Positions 49,885-57,999 of a stretch of 64,000 bases of DNA are shown piece after piece (within the stretch, counting starts at the first letter, position 1; every line of letters starts with the position of its first letter). The notes below the pieces were generated by a model. That model saw nothing but the letters and a program-made list of their open reading frames with translations, searched no databases and was not told where the DNA came from. The DNA lies in the NCBI GenBank assembly GCA_964545855.1, contig CAZJHD010000016.1, positions 1 to 64,000 on the forward strand. Reading direction: 5' to 3'. This DNA comes from CAZJHD01 sp964545855 (GTDB lineage Bacteria > Planctomycetota > UBA1135 > JACQFD01). Position numbers and translations under genes: made by a program.

Positions 49885-52351
49885 AGCGGCGACGCGCTCG
49901 GTCCGAGCGTTTCGGCTCGGACGAGACCCCGGGGCGGCCCGCTTGGGCCGCCCCGTTGCTTTGCAGGCGACGAAGGATCTCGGGAGTTCGAGCGCCGAGC
50001 GCACGGACTTCGACGCCGCCTCGCGAATCGATTCGAAGATGCAGCGACCCGAGGTCGCGCGTCGCGTGCAAGGGAAGACCGCGGAGCGCGAGGAGCGCTT
50101 CGGCGCGCGCCGTGGAGTAGCGATCGCCGCAGGAGGCGAGCGCGATCTCCGGAGCGAGCGCATCGAGGAGCGGCTCGATCTGCGCGTTGTCGAGGCCGTG
50201 GTGCGGCATCACGAGGACATCGGCGCGCTCGCCGGAATGCGCATCCCGGAGCGCCGCGACTCCGGCGGCCTCGAGGTCTCCGGGCAGGAGGATCGTCCGC
50301 CCCGCGTAGCGCACCCAAGTGACGAGCCCTCGGTCGTTGTCGCTCGCTCCGAGCCGGTCGAGCGCGGTCCATTCGACCCGGCAGCCCGACCGTTCGAGTC
50401 GAGGCGCGGCCGGAGTCGGGCGCCCCGTGGCGCGCGCGAGCCGCGCGGCCCACGCGCTGCCGGGGCCCGCGATCCAGGCGTCCGCGGGGACGCGCGCCAG
50501 GAGGTCGTCGAGGGCGTTCCCGTGATCCGCGTCGTCGTGCGAGATCGAGACGATCGACCAGCGCGCGATGCCGAGCCGCGCGCAGACTCGCGCGACGTCC
50601 CGTCCGATCCGGATCCGAGAGCCTCCCGCGTCGACGAGGACCGCCGCGCCGTCCGGGAGCCGGAGCACGGCCACTTGTCCGTGCCCGACGTCGAGCAGCC
50701 AGAGATCGAGCGAGCCACTGCTCCGCTGTAGGGGGAGCGTGAGCGCCGCCAGCGCGGAGCCGATCGCCAGGGCGGCTCCGAGTCGGGGAGCGCGCGCGAT
50801 CGCCGCAAGGAGCCCGGCCCCCGCGAGCCCGATCGCCGTCGAGGGGATCGGGCCGAGCCGCAGCGGCGTCGCCGGCGCCGCGTCGGCCCAATGGACGAGC
50901 GCGAGCTCGACGGACGCCAGCAGCCGGAATCCGGCGGCCGAGGCGTCGCCGACCGGTCCCGGCAGGAGCGCGCCGGACCCCGCAGCCAACATCGCGGGGA
51001 TCAGGGCGGCGAGCGGCACGCTCGTGAGGAGCGACATCGGGGCGAGCTCGCCGAAGTGCTCGGCGGCGAGGCCCGCCGTGGAGAGGAGCGCCACCAGCGC
51101 GATGCGAGAGGGTGCCGCCACTCCGCGCACGACCCGGCGCCATGGGGAACCACCCAGCTTCGCGCGGCTCGGCATCGCGGGCCGCGCGAGCACCATCCCC
51201 AGCACGGCGGCGTAGGAGAGTTGGAACGAAGCCGAGCGCACGCGAGGAGCGGCGAGGATCACCTCCAGGGCCGCCGCCATCGCCAGCGCGACGGGTCCCT
51301 CGGCGCGGCGACGGGCCGGCGCGGCGACGGCGATGGCGGCGGCCGCGAGCGCGCCGCGCTGCGCAGGCGGGTTCCCTCCGGTGAAGGCCGCGTAGGCGCA
51401 GAGCACGATTGCGAGCCCCGCGGCTCCCCGCCGCCGTCCCAGGGCCCGACCGAGGCACCATCCGACGGGGAGCGAGACCAGCGCCACGTGGAGCCCCGAG
51501 ATCGCGAGATGGGGAAGGGCTCCCGCGTGGGCGTGCCTCTCGCGCAGCTCCGTGGGGATCCCGTCCGGAATCCCGAGCACGAGTGCGAGGGCGAGCCCGA
51601 GGACGTCGCCGTCGAGGCGCTCGGCGAGCCGCGCGAGCGCGCGGGCTCGGAGCGCGCCCACGATCGCCGTGGGAGCGATGGGCGCCGGCCGTCCGAGCCG
51701 GTCGATGCACGCGCTGCGCGTGACCAAGCTCGCCGCGACGTCCGTGTCGAGCGCCCGGAGCCGTGCATCGGATTCCCCCGGGAGACGCGGCGCCCGCGGT
51801 GTCTCGATCCGTCCGAGGACGCGGACTCGATCGCCCGCGCGGAGATCCAGGGCGGCGCCCTCGTAGAGGACGCGGACCCGTCCGCGCGTCGCCGACTCCG
51901 CGGCGGCCTCCTCGGGATCGAGTCGGAGGAGGAACGACCCGCGCGGCTCTCCGCCGAAGGCGCGGCTGCGCGCCGTCGGTGGAACGGGGAGGCCCTCGAT
52001 CCGGCCCCGAGCCGACACGATCGTCACGCGCGACGCGGCATCCGGAGCGCGCTCTCGCTCGACGACGATCCAGCGCGCGAGAACGCCCGCGGGGAGGGCC
52101 GCGAGCCGGGCCGAGAGGTCGAGCGTCGCGCCGAGGAGCGCGCACGCCAGCAGGAGGAGGGGACCGGAGTGCGCCCGCCGGAGCGCGCCGCAGGCGCAGG
52201 CGAGCGTCCCCGCGAGCGCGAGGAGCGACGCGTCGCGCGCCGACTCCACCCACGGCGACCCCAGCGAGACGCCTGCCACGAGTCCCACTCCGATCCAGAG
52301 AATGGCGCGTCCCGCGGCGCTCGGGGCGGATCGGCGAGACTCTCGCGACAC
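49784..52351 (-). CDS. comEC: ComEC/Rec2 family DNA-uptake channel
   Basis: 855 residues from a GTG start. N-terminal membrane helices (RAILWIGVGLVAGVSLG, LLALAGTLACACGAL) and an OB-like region (about 80-200; VTIVSARGRIEGLPV, GDRVRVLGRIETP), then the competence domain (HLAISGLHVALVSLPVGWCLGRALG, ANNP-like GGNPPAQRGALAAAA) with many membrane segments, then a C-terminal metallo-beta-lactamase domain (about 610-800): LDVGHGQVAVLRLPDG, ISHDDADHGNALD, LPGDLEAAG, LVMPHHGLDN. Zinc ligands HDDADH are present. Family role: translocates single-stranded DNA across the inner membrane. After about residue 800 the sequence becomes basic and low-complexity (SDRARRRFSGRRRRAST), running through a terminator hairpin into the facing gene. 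Confidence 0.9.
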   Translation of the reverse strand: MSRESRRSAPSAAGRAILWIGVGLVAGVSLGSPWVESARDASLLALAGTLACACGALRRAHSGPLLLLACALLGATLDLSARLAALPAGVLARWIVVERERAPDAASRVTIVSARGRIEGLPVPPTARSRAFGGEPRGSFLLRLDPEEAAAESATRGRVRVLYEGAALDLRAGDRVRVLGRIETPRAPRLPGESDARLRALDTDVAASLVTRSACIDRLGRPAPIAPTAIVGALRARALARLAERLDGDVLGLALALVLGIPDGIPTELRERHAHAGALPHLAISGLHVALVSLPVGWCLGRALGRRRGAAGLAIVLCAYAAFTGGNPPAQRGALAAAAIAVAAPARRRAEGPVALAMAAALEVILAAPRVRSASFQLSYAAVLGMVLARPAMPSRAKLGGSPWRRVVRGVAAPSRIALVALLSTAGLAAEHFGELAPMSLLTSVPLAALIPAMLAAGSGALLPGPVGDASAAGFRLLASVELALVHWADAAPATPLRLGPIPSTAIGLAGAGLLAAIARAPRLGAALAIGSALAALTLPLQRSSGSLDLWLLDVGHGQVAVLRLPDGAAVLVDAGGSRIRIGRDVARVCARLGIARWSIVSISHDDADHGNALDDLLARVPADAWIAGPGSAWAARLARATGRPTPAAPRLERSGCRVEWTALDRLGASDNDRGLVTWVRYAGRTILLPGDLEAAGVAALRDAHSGERADVLVMPHHGLDNAQIEPLLDALAPEIALASCGDRYSTARAEALLALRGLPLHATRDLGSLHLRIDSRGGVEVRALGARTPEILRRLQSNGAAQAGRPGVSSEPKRSDRARRRFSGRRRRASTPESRRDPRPCPRPRRYRRSPSAA
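49931..49954 (+). terminator. Rho-independent-like terminator after the LolA-like gene
   Basis: Perfect 10-bp stem GGGGCGGCCC / GGGCCGCCCC with loop GCTT, followed by GTTGCTTT. It lies 46 nt after the stop at 49884 and inside the 3' end of comEC on the opposite strand. Confidence 0.75.
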
Positions 52352-52495
52352 GGATCAGAAGCGTGTCCGGGCGCCGATGGGGCGGCCCGAATGCACGGGC
52401 CCCCGCTCCATCGGCGACCCGTGGGGCTCCCGCGGCGATGGATGCCCGATCTCGGGACGTGGCAACTGCGCGCGTGCATCGCGATTCTCGATCGC

Positions 52496-52501
52496 TACGC
52501 T
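52496..52501 (+). promoter_or_regulatory. TANNNT box (TACGCT) 8 nt before coaD
   Basis: TACGCT ends 8 nt upstream of ATG 52510 in the comEC-coaD divergent region. Same placement as before four to five other genes here. Confidence 0.35.
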
Positions 52502-52509
52502 CCTTCGCC

Positions 52510-53034
52510 ATGCCGCAGCCCACCCGGTGCCTCTACCCGGGCAGCTTCGATCCCGTCACCTTCGGACACCTCGACGTGATTCGCCGGGGCCTCGCCCTCT
52601 TCGGCGGCCTCACCGTCGGGATCGCGGTGAATCCCTCCAAGGCGCCAGCCTTCACGCCGGAGGAGCGCATCGAGATGCTGCGGGGTCAGCTCGCCAACGT
52701 CGCGGAGATCGAGGTCATCTCGTTCCGCGGGCTCGTCGTCGACTTCTGCCGACGCAACGGATTCAACGTCATCCTTCGCGGGCTGCGGACCCTCTCGGAC
52801 TTCGAGTTCGAGTACCAGATGGCGCTCACGAACCGGTCCCTGGCGCCGGACGTGGAGACGGTGTTCGTCATGCCGAACGAGCGCTACTCCTACATCTCGA
52901 GCCGCCTCATCAAGGAGGTGGTCGATGGCGGAGGAGACGTCTCCCATTTCCTGCCGCCGGACGTGGAGGCCGTGCTCCGCAAGAAGCTCGGCAAGCCGCG
53001 CCCCGGAACGCCGCCGAAGCCGCACAAGTCGTGA
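52510..53034 (+). CDS. coaD: Pantetheine-phosphate adenylyltransferase
   Basis: 174 residues, the usual size. Nucleotidyltransferase motifs are intact: YPGSFDPVTFGHLDVI (T/HxGH), VGIAVNPSKAPAFTPEERIEML, ILRGLRTLSDFEFEYQMALTN, and ISSRLIKEV near the C-terminus. It transfers AMP from ATP to 4'-phosphopantetheine in coenzyme A synthesis, in the cytoplasm. It heads a small cluster with the RidA-like gene, which it overlaps by one base (TGATG). Confidence 0.95.
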   Translation: MPQPTRCLYPGSFDPVTFGHLDVIRRGLALFGGLTVGIAVNPSKAPAFTPEERIEMLRGQLANVAEIEVISFRGLVVDFCRRNGFNVILRGLRTLSDFEFEYQMALTNRSLAPDVETVFVMPNERYSYISSRLIKEVVDGGGDVSHFLPPDVEAVLRKKLGKPRPGTPPKPHKS

Positions 53035-53564
53035 TGCCTCGTCGGCTCCGACGCTCCGCCGCGAGGACCCTGCGTGCGGCCGCGCTCCCGCTCATGGCGG
53101 GTCTCCTCGTCGCGGCGGCCGGATGCGGGGCTCCCGCCCTCGGCGAACCGCCCATCCCCTCACCCGAACCGCACGCCATGGCTCGACGATCGATCGCGAC
53201 CGATGCGGCCCCGAAGGCCATCGGCCCCTACGCACAGGCCGTCGAGATCGACGGCTGGCTCTTCTGCTCGGGTCAGATCGCGCTGGATCCCGCGACGGGC
53301 AACCTCGTCGGATCGGGTGTGCGCGAGCAGACGGAGCGCGTCCTCCAGAACCTCGAGGCCGTCCTCGCCGCGGCGGGCTGCGGCTTCGCCGACGTCGTGA
53401 AGACGACGGTCTTCCTCGCGAGCATGGACGACTTCGCGACGATGAACGAGGTCTACGGGAAGCGCTTCGGCGCCGCGCCGCCGGCACGCTCGACCATCGA
53501 GGCGGCGAAGCTCCCGAAGGGCGCCCTCGTGGAGATCGAGGCCGTGGCGCGACGCGCGCGCTGA
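53034..53564 (+). CDS. RidA family enamine/imine deaminase, possibly a lipoprotein
   Basis: 176 residues from ATG 53034, or 128 from ATG 53178. The RidA domain is complete: ATDAAPKAIGPYAQAVEIDGW, FCSGQIALDPATG, QTERVLQNLEAVLAAAG, VVKTTVFLASMDDFATMNEVYG, and ARSTIEAAKLPKGALVEIEAVA with the conserved Arg and Glu. RidA hydrolyses reactive 2-aminoacrylate-type enamines, normally in the cytoplasm. The upstream start adds 48 residues forming a textbook lipoprotein signal (RTLRAAALPLMAGLLVAAAGC). The stop-start contact with coaD favours the long form; the position before ARRSIATDAAP favours the short form. Either or both may be made. Confidence 0.85.
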   Translation: MPRRLRRSAARTLRAAALPLMAGLLVAAAGCGAPALGEPPIPSPEPHAMARRSIATDAAPKAIGPYAQAVEIDGWLFCSGQIALDPATGNLVGSGVREQTERVLQNLEAVLAAAGCGFADVVKTTVFLASMDDFATMNEVYGKRFGAAPPARSTIEAAKLPKGALVEIEAVARRAR

Positions 53565-53583
53565 CGAACGACGCGAGCCCCCC

Positions 53584-54345
53584 GTGACCGAAGCGCTGCA
53601 CCGATTCCCCTTCGTCGCCGGCGACGACGTGCGCGCACTGCCGCGGCCCGACAGCCAGGAGCCGGTCTCCCTCCGGTTCGAAGCCGGCGAGACGCCGGGT
53701 GCGATCCGCCGCGTCGATCCGCTCATCTTCCTCCGCCGGCTCGCGCCCGACTGCATGGCCTTCGAGTGCGGCATCGTTGCCGAGCATCGGACGAAGCTCG
53801 ACGCCTGCTGCTCCTATGGGGTCGACGCGGATCCTCGCGAGCGCGATCGGATCCTCGCTCTGCGGTACCGGATCGGGCCCGCCATGGACGCGGAGCGCCG
53901 GGAGCTGCCCTGGTTCCTCGACGAGTTCACGCCCGACCCCGACTTCCCGAGTGGCGGGAGCGTGCGCACGAACGCGACGCGCGAACGATGCGTCTTCCTC
54001 GGACACGCGGGCACGCGCGGATGCGTGCTCCATGTGGTCGCGCTGCGCGAAGGGGTCGAGCCGATGGACCTCAAGCCGCACATCTGCTCCCTCTTCCCGC
54101 TCACCTACGCCGAGGGGCTCCTCTGCTTCTCGGAGGACTACGAGGACTACTCCTGCAGCCACGGCGGCGAACCCGTCTATCGCGTGCAGCGCGCCGCCCT
54201 CGCGCACGTCTTCGGCTCGACCACCGTTCGCGCACTCGATCGGCTCGAAGCGCAGGTGACCAGCGCCGCGCTCCGCGATCCCCGCGCGCCAGGGGGAGTC
54301 CGATCGGACACCCCGCCGGGGAGTCGAGCCGCCGGGCGGGAATGA
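53584..54345 (+). CDS. Cysteine-cluster protein (YkgJ/DUF3109-like)
   Basis: 253 residues from a GTG start 19 nt after the RidA gene; no earlier ATG gives the full domain. Cysteines: PDCMAFECG (57, 62), LDACCSYGVD (75, 76), RERCVFLG, RGCVLHV, HICSLFPLTY and DYSCSHGG. The CC pair followed by C-x-n-C-S-L-F-P is the pattern of YkgJ/DUF3109 proteins, which bind zinc or an iron-sulfur cluster. Function of the family is not established. The C-terminal 25 residues are low-complexity. Confidence 0.78.
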   Translation: MTEALHRFPFVAGDDVRALPRPDSQEPVSLRFEAGETPGAIRRVDPLIFLRRLAPDCMAFECGIVAEHRTKLDACCSYGVDADPRERDRILALRYRIGPAMDAERRELPWFLDEFTPDPDFPSGGSVRTNATRERCVFLGHAGTRGCVLHVVALREGVEPMDLKPHICSLFPLTYAEGLLCFSEDYEDYSCSHGGEPVYRVQRAALAHVFGSTTVRALDRLEAQVTSAALRDPRAPGGVRSDTPPGSRAAGRE

Positions 54346-54372
54346 TGCGAAGGTTCGATGGGATGTTTCCGA

Positions 54373-54378
54373 TAGATT
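54373..54378 (+). promoter_or_regulatory. Candidate -10 box (TAGATT) before the E1 alpha gene
   Basis: TAGATT lies in a locally AT-richer patch (about 54340-54385) that stands out from its GC-rich surroundings, 77 nt before the TTG start at 54456. No good -35 is seen at the usual spacing. Confidence 0.3.
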
Positions 54379-54455
54379 GAATCGATCCGGGATCCCTGGT
54401 GGGACGCTGCGGCAGAGCCCCGTGTGGATTCCCTAGCTTCTTCCTCCACAACGAC

Positions 54456-55541
54456 TTGAAGACTCAGAGCGCGTCCGCGATCGCTTCCTCGCCCAGCCGT
54501 GCGCATCTCGCGCCCGACCTCCAATTGCGCATCCACGAGCTGATGGTGAAGACGCGTGCTTGCGAGGAGCGCTGCATCCAGATGGGGAAGACCGGCGACG
54601 GCTGGTTCTGGATCGGGGCGCCCGGGGAGGAGGCCTTCGGCGTGCCGCTCGGTCTGCAGGTGAAGAAGGGCGAGGGCCTCGATCACGACTACCTGCATCT
54701 CCACTACAGGAGTTCGCCGATCGCGATCGCCATGGGCGTCGAGCCGATCGACATCATCCGCCAGATGGCCGCGCGCGCGACGGATCCGTTCTCCCGCGGC
54801 CGCAACTTCGTGAATCACTACGCCATCCGCCGGTGGAACATCCTGCCGATGGCCCCGACGATCGAGACGCAGTACTCGATCTGCATCGGGACCGGGATCG
54901 CGCAGCGTCGACACGGCGGCGATGGCATCACCATCGTGAACGGCGGCGATGGCGGCACGCACGAGGGCGATTTCGCCACGTGCCTCGTCTGGTCGACACG
55001 ACCGGAGCGGGAGCTGCCGATCCTGATCCTGGTCGCGAACAACGGGTATGCGATCTCGACTCCCGCGAGCACACAGCACGGCACGAAGACGATCGCCGAT
55101 CGCGCGCGCGCCTTCGGCATCCCGGCCCGCGTGATCGACGGGAACGACGTCCACGCGAGCTGGGGCGCCATCGCCGAGGGCATGGCGTACTGCCGGACGG
55201 AGCGGAAGCCCTTCTTCATCGAGGCGCGCGTCTCGCGGCTGAACGGTCATTCCTCCTCGAGCGGCGCGAACCGCGTCGACGAGCCGGACCCGATCCAGCG
55301 ATTCGAGCAGCAGCTGCTCGACGCGGACGTGGCCACGCGCGGAGAGTTGGACCTCGTCTGGGAGCGCTACCGCGAGGAAATGGCCGACGCGCACGCGCAG
55401 GTGCATCGCGAGCCCTATCCCGACGCGTCGGACGTCGAGAGATTCGTCTTCGCGGAGCCGAAGGAGCGCTACTACGAGCCGCGTTCGCAAGGGTCCGAGG
55501 CCGAGACCGGGAACGGCACGTCGTCGGGACGCGCCTCGTGA
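54456..55541 (+). CDS. 2-oxoacid dehydrogenase E1 component, alpha subunit
   Basis: 361 residues from TTG 54456 (KTQSASAIASS...), chosen because homologues have about 25-35 residues before the first motif LRIHELMVKTRACEERCIQM; an in-frame GTG at 54399 would add 19 residues of odd composition. TPP-binding motif GDGGTHEGDF (about 164) through ANNGYAIST (about 195) is intact; FWIGAPGEEAFGVPLGLQ and GRNFVNHYAIRRWN are typical. With the beta subunit it decarboxylates a 2-oxoacid (pyruvate or branched-chain) and acylates a lipoyl E2. E2 and E3 are not in the window. A 117-nt gap separates it from the beta gene. Confidence 0.88.
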   Translation: MKTQSASAIASSPSRAHLAPDLQLRIHELMVKTRACEERCIQMGKTGDGWFWIGAPGEEAFGVPLGLQVKKGEGLDHDYLHLHYRSSPIAIAMGVEPIDIIRQMAARATDPFSRGRNFVNHYAIRRWNILPMAPTIETQYSICIGTGIAQRRHGGDGITIVNGGDGGTHEGDFATCLVWSTRPERELPILILVANNGYAISTPASTQHGTKTIADRARAFGIPARVIDGNDVHASWGAIAEGMAYCRTERKPFFIEARVSRLNGHSSSSGANRVDEPDPIQRFEQQLLDADVATRGELDLVWERYREEMADAHAQVHREPYPDASDVERFVFAEPKERYYEPRSQGSEAETGNGTSSGRAS

Positions 55542-55658
55542 GGCCGAGATCCTCCAACGCATGCGCGCCGGAGCCGACGCCGGGCCGAGGCTCGCGGCGG
55601 CGCTCCAGCCGCGCTTTCTCTCTCTCCCTCTCGCTCCGGATCACGAGGTAGCGGTTCG

Positions 55659-56714
55659 ATGGCAACGATGGCACAGGCCATTCGGATGGCGCTCGCCTAC
55701 GGCGAGCAGCACCTGGGCGTGACCGACATCTTCGGCGAGGACGTCGGCCCGCCGCTCGGCGGCGTGTTCACGTGCACGCAGGGGCTCCGCACCGCGTGGA
55801 ACTCGCCTCTGGACGAGCGCGGGATCGTGGGCGCGGCGATCGGCCTCGCGCTGGCGGGTCAGCGCCCCGTCGCGGAGATCCAGTTCGCCGACTACATCTT
55901 CAACGCGATCGATCTCCTGAAGCTCGCTGGCAACTCCACCTGGAGCTCCGGCGGGGAGTTCACGGTTCCGCTCGTGGTGATGACGACCGTCGGATCGGGG
56001 ATCCACGGGTCGATCTACCACTCCCATTCCTTCGACGCGATCGCGACGCACCTGCCGGGCTGGAAGGTCGTCATCCCTTCGACTCCGATCGACGCCTACG
56101 GGCTCCTCATCTCGGCGATCGAGGACCCCAATCCGGTGCTGTTCCTCGAGGTGAAGTCCCTCCTGCGCACCAAGGGCGTCGAGAAGATCCCGGGGGAGCC
56201 CGACGAGAAGGAGCTGCGTGATCGGATCGACGCGCCCCTCGGCGACCGCTCGCAGTGGAAGCCGCGCTGGCCCGAGATGCCGTACTTCGCCGTGCCGATC
56301 GGCAAGGCGAGCCTCGTCCGGGAGGGCGAGGACGCCACGATCGTGAGCTACGGACGCACGCTGCCGCTCTGCGCCGAGGCGGCCGACGCGCTCGAGAAGG
56401 AGACGGGGGCGCGTTGCGACGTGATCGACCTGCGCACGCTCTATCCCTACGACTGGGCCGCGATCCAGGCGTCCGTGCGCAAGACCGGCCGCGTGCTCTT
56501 CGTGAACGAGGACACCGAGGTGACCAACTTCGGAGAGCACCTCCTCCGGCGGACCATCGACGAGTTCTTCTACGAGCTGGAGGCAGCGCCGAAGCTCCTC
56601 GCCGGACGCCATGTCCCGGGAGTCGGCATGGCGCCCACCCTGGAGGATGCGTCGGTGCCCCAGTCCCGCGACATCCTCGCGGCGATGCGCGAGCTCGTGT
56701 CGGTTCCGGCCTGA
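55659..56714 (+). CDS. 2-oxoacid dehydrogenase E1 component, beta subunit
   Basis: 351 residues, the usual length, with a GAGG about 11 nt before the ATG. Transketolase-like pyrimidine domain: VTDIFGEDVGPPLGGVF, GLRTAWNSPLDERGIVGAAIGLALAG, PVAEIQFADYIFNAIDLL, and SIYHSHSFDAIATHLPGWKVVIPSTP. C-terminal transketolase domain: IVSYGRTLPLCAEAADAL, DVIDLRTLYPYDW, VLFVNEDTEVTNFGEHLLRR. Forms the alpha2-beta2 E1 with the product of the preceding gene. Confidence 0.92.
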   Translation: MATMAQAIRMALAYGEQHLGVTDIFGEDVGPPLGGVFTCTQGLRTAWNSPLDERGIVGAAIGLALAGQRPVAEIQFADYIFNAIDLLKLAGNSTWSSGGEFTVPLVVMTTVGSGIHGSIYHSHSFDAIATHLPGWKVVIPSTPIDAYGLLISAIEDPNPVLFLEVKSLLRTKGVEKIPGEPDEKELRDRIDAPLGDRSQWKPRWPEMPYFAVPIGKASLVREGEDATIVSYGRTLPLCAEAADALEKETGARCDVIDLRTLYPYDWAAIQASVRKTGRVLFVNEDTEVTNFGEHLLRRTIDEFFYELEAAPKLLAGRHVPGVGMAPTLEDASVPQSRDILAAMRELVSVPA

Positions 56715-56797
56715 GAGCGTCGGCCCGAGCGCGCCGGCCCGATGGAGGGCGGGCGCGCGGGCGCGGGACGACCCGGCGCGCGGAACGGGAGTCTGAG

Positions 56798-56953
56798 GTC
56801 GTGAAGAAATCGGCGCCGGGCTTCGGCCGGCTGCGAGCGGCTGCGGCTTCGTTGCTCCTCCTCCGCAACTCTCCATGAGTTGCGTCGTCGTTGCGCCTCG
56901 CCTCGCTCGCTCTCGCTCGCGCCTCGGGCCAGCGGCGACGATTTCCTCACAAC
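56798..56953. repeat. 156-nt palindromic element with 22-nt terminal inverted repeats
   Basis: Ends GGTCGTGAAGAAATCGGCGC (from 56798) and, on the other strand from 56953, GGTTGTGAGGAAATCGTCGC match at 19 of 22 positions over the full 22 nt. The centre is a perfect hairpin CGCAACTC-TCCAT-GAGTTGCG (56864-56884), and the arms between are partly complementary. Non-coding, no transposase. It lies 83 nt past the E1 beta stop and may be a MITE-like or REP-like element, or a large processing hairpin. Confidence 0.55.
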
Positions 56954-56972
56954 CTCTCTGCCCGGTAGAAAC

Positions 56973-57004
56973 GGGGCGGACGGGTCCCTCAACCCGCCCG
57001 CCCC
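56973..57004 (-). terminator. Hairpin terminator candidate for the importer operon
   Basis: 13-bp stem with one A-C mismatch and a 6-nt loop CCCTCA. On the minus strand it is followed by GTTTCT, a weak T-run, so it fits best as a terminator for the importer operon ending at 57223, though 218 nt downstream. Confidence 0.4.
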
Positions 57005-57222
57005 ACGGGCTCCTCCGAAGGGAGCCCGACCCTCATTCGACCGGCACGGCGGTTCCGGTGCTCGCGCGCCCGAACGGCTCGTGCCGGACCACCCGGCGCG
57101 ACCCTGCGGCCGAGGCCATCGGGGGAGCCTCGTCGGGTCGGCCCCGCCGTTCTCGGCGGTTCCCGTCCGAGCGCGGCGGTCGATTCACGAGAACGCGGAC
57201 CGCGCGCGAACCGAACAGCCCC

Positions 57223-57999
57223 TCAGGTGCGTGCGCCGAGGGCGGCTTCGAGCCGCCGTCTCTGCAGGACCGGCTCGGGCACGGGGAACGCGTTGACGAG
57301 CGCGCGGCTGACGGCGTGGCGCGGCCTCGCGAGGATCTCGGCCACGGGGCCCTCCTCGACGATCCTCCCGCGCTCCATCACGAGGAGGCGCTCGGCGAGC
57401 ACGCGCGCGACGGCGAGGTCGTGCGTGATGAGGAGCAGCGCGAGACCGTGCGACTCCTTGAGGTCCGAGAGCAGGTTCACGATCTGCGCGCGCACGGACA
57501 CGTCGAGCGAGGACGTGGGCTCGTCGAGGATCAGCAGGCTCGGCTCCGGCGCGAGTGCGCGCGCGATGGCGACGCGCTGCCGCTGTCCGCCCGAGAGCTC
57601 GTGGGGGAATCGGGTGGCGAGCCCGGCGTCGAGTCCGACCGCCGCGAGGCAGGCCTCGACGCGGGCCCGACGCGCCGAGGCCGCGAGCCGCCGGAGCGGC
57701 TCGGCGATGCTCGCTCCGGCGGTCCACCGCGGATCCAGGGAGGACTCGGGGTCCTGGAACACCATCTGCAATCGTGCTCCCGCAGCGTCGGCGAAGCGGA
57801 TCGTCCCCGCGGCCGGCGCGAGGAGCCCCGCGAGCGCGCGCGCCGTCGACGTCTTGCCGCAGCCCGACTTGCCGACGAGGGCGACCGTCTCGCCCTGCCG
57901 CAGGTCGAGGTCGATCCCGGCCACGGCCTCCACGGACCGGCCGCCGCGTCCGCGGTGGACGACGCGGAGACCGCGCACGGCGAGCGCGATGCCGCTCAC
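57223..57999 (-). CDS. Peptide ABC importer, ATP-binding protein (OppF/DppF-like)
   Basis: 258 residues from GTG 57999, which overlaps the previous stop (GTGA). Walker A GKSGCGKTS, Q-loop QMVFQDPESSLDPRWT, signature LSGGQRQRV, Walker B LLILDEPTSSLDV and H-loop THDLAVARVLAE are all present. The ESSLDPR motif after the Q-loop marks the oligopeptide/dipeptide subfamily. It lacks the C-terminal Cys-rich extension that its partner has and that OppF often has. Last gene of the five-gene importer operon. Confidence 0.92.
   Translation of the reverse strand: MSGIALAVRGLRVVHRGRGGRSVEAVAGIDLDLRQGETVALVGKSGCGKTSTARALAGLLAPAAGTIRFADAAGARLQMVFQDPESSLDPRWTAGASIAEPLRRLAASARRARVEACLAAVGLDAGLATRFPHELSGGQRQRVAIARALAPEPSLLILDEPTSSLDVSVRAQIVNLLSDLKESHGLALLLITHDLAVARVLAERLLVMERGRIVEEGPVAEILARPRHAVSRALVNAFPVPEPVLQRRRLEAALGART

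Larger units (their letters stand above)
56715..57222. other. 508-nt intergenic region between convergent genes
   Basis: Holds no credible gene. It contains the large palindrome at 56798-56953, two further hairpins (GGGGCGGACGGGT / ACCCGCCCGCCCC at 56973-57004 and CGGGCTCC / GGAGCCCG at 57006-57028), and then about 190 nt with nothing recognisable before the importer operon's stop at 57223. Confidence 0.6.

Noticed and set aside
53584..54345. Cysteine pairs suggesting a ferredoxin
   Set aside because: Spacing is not that of 4Fe-4S ferredoxins; it fits the YkgJ/DUF3109 pattern better.
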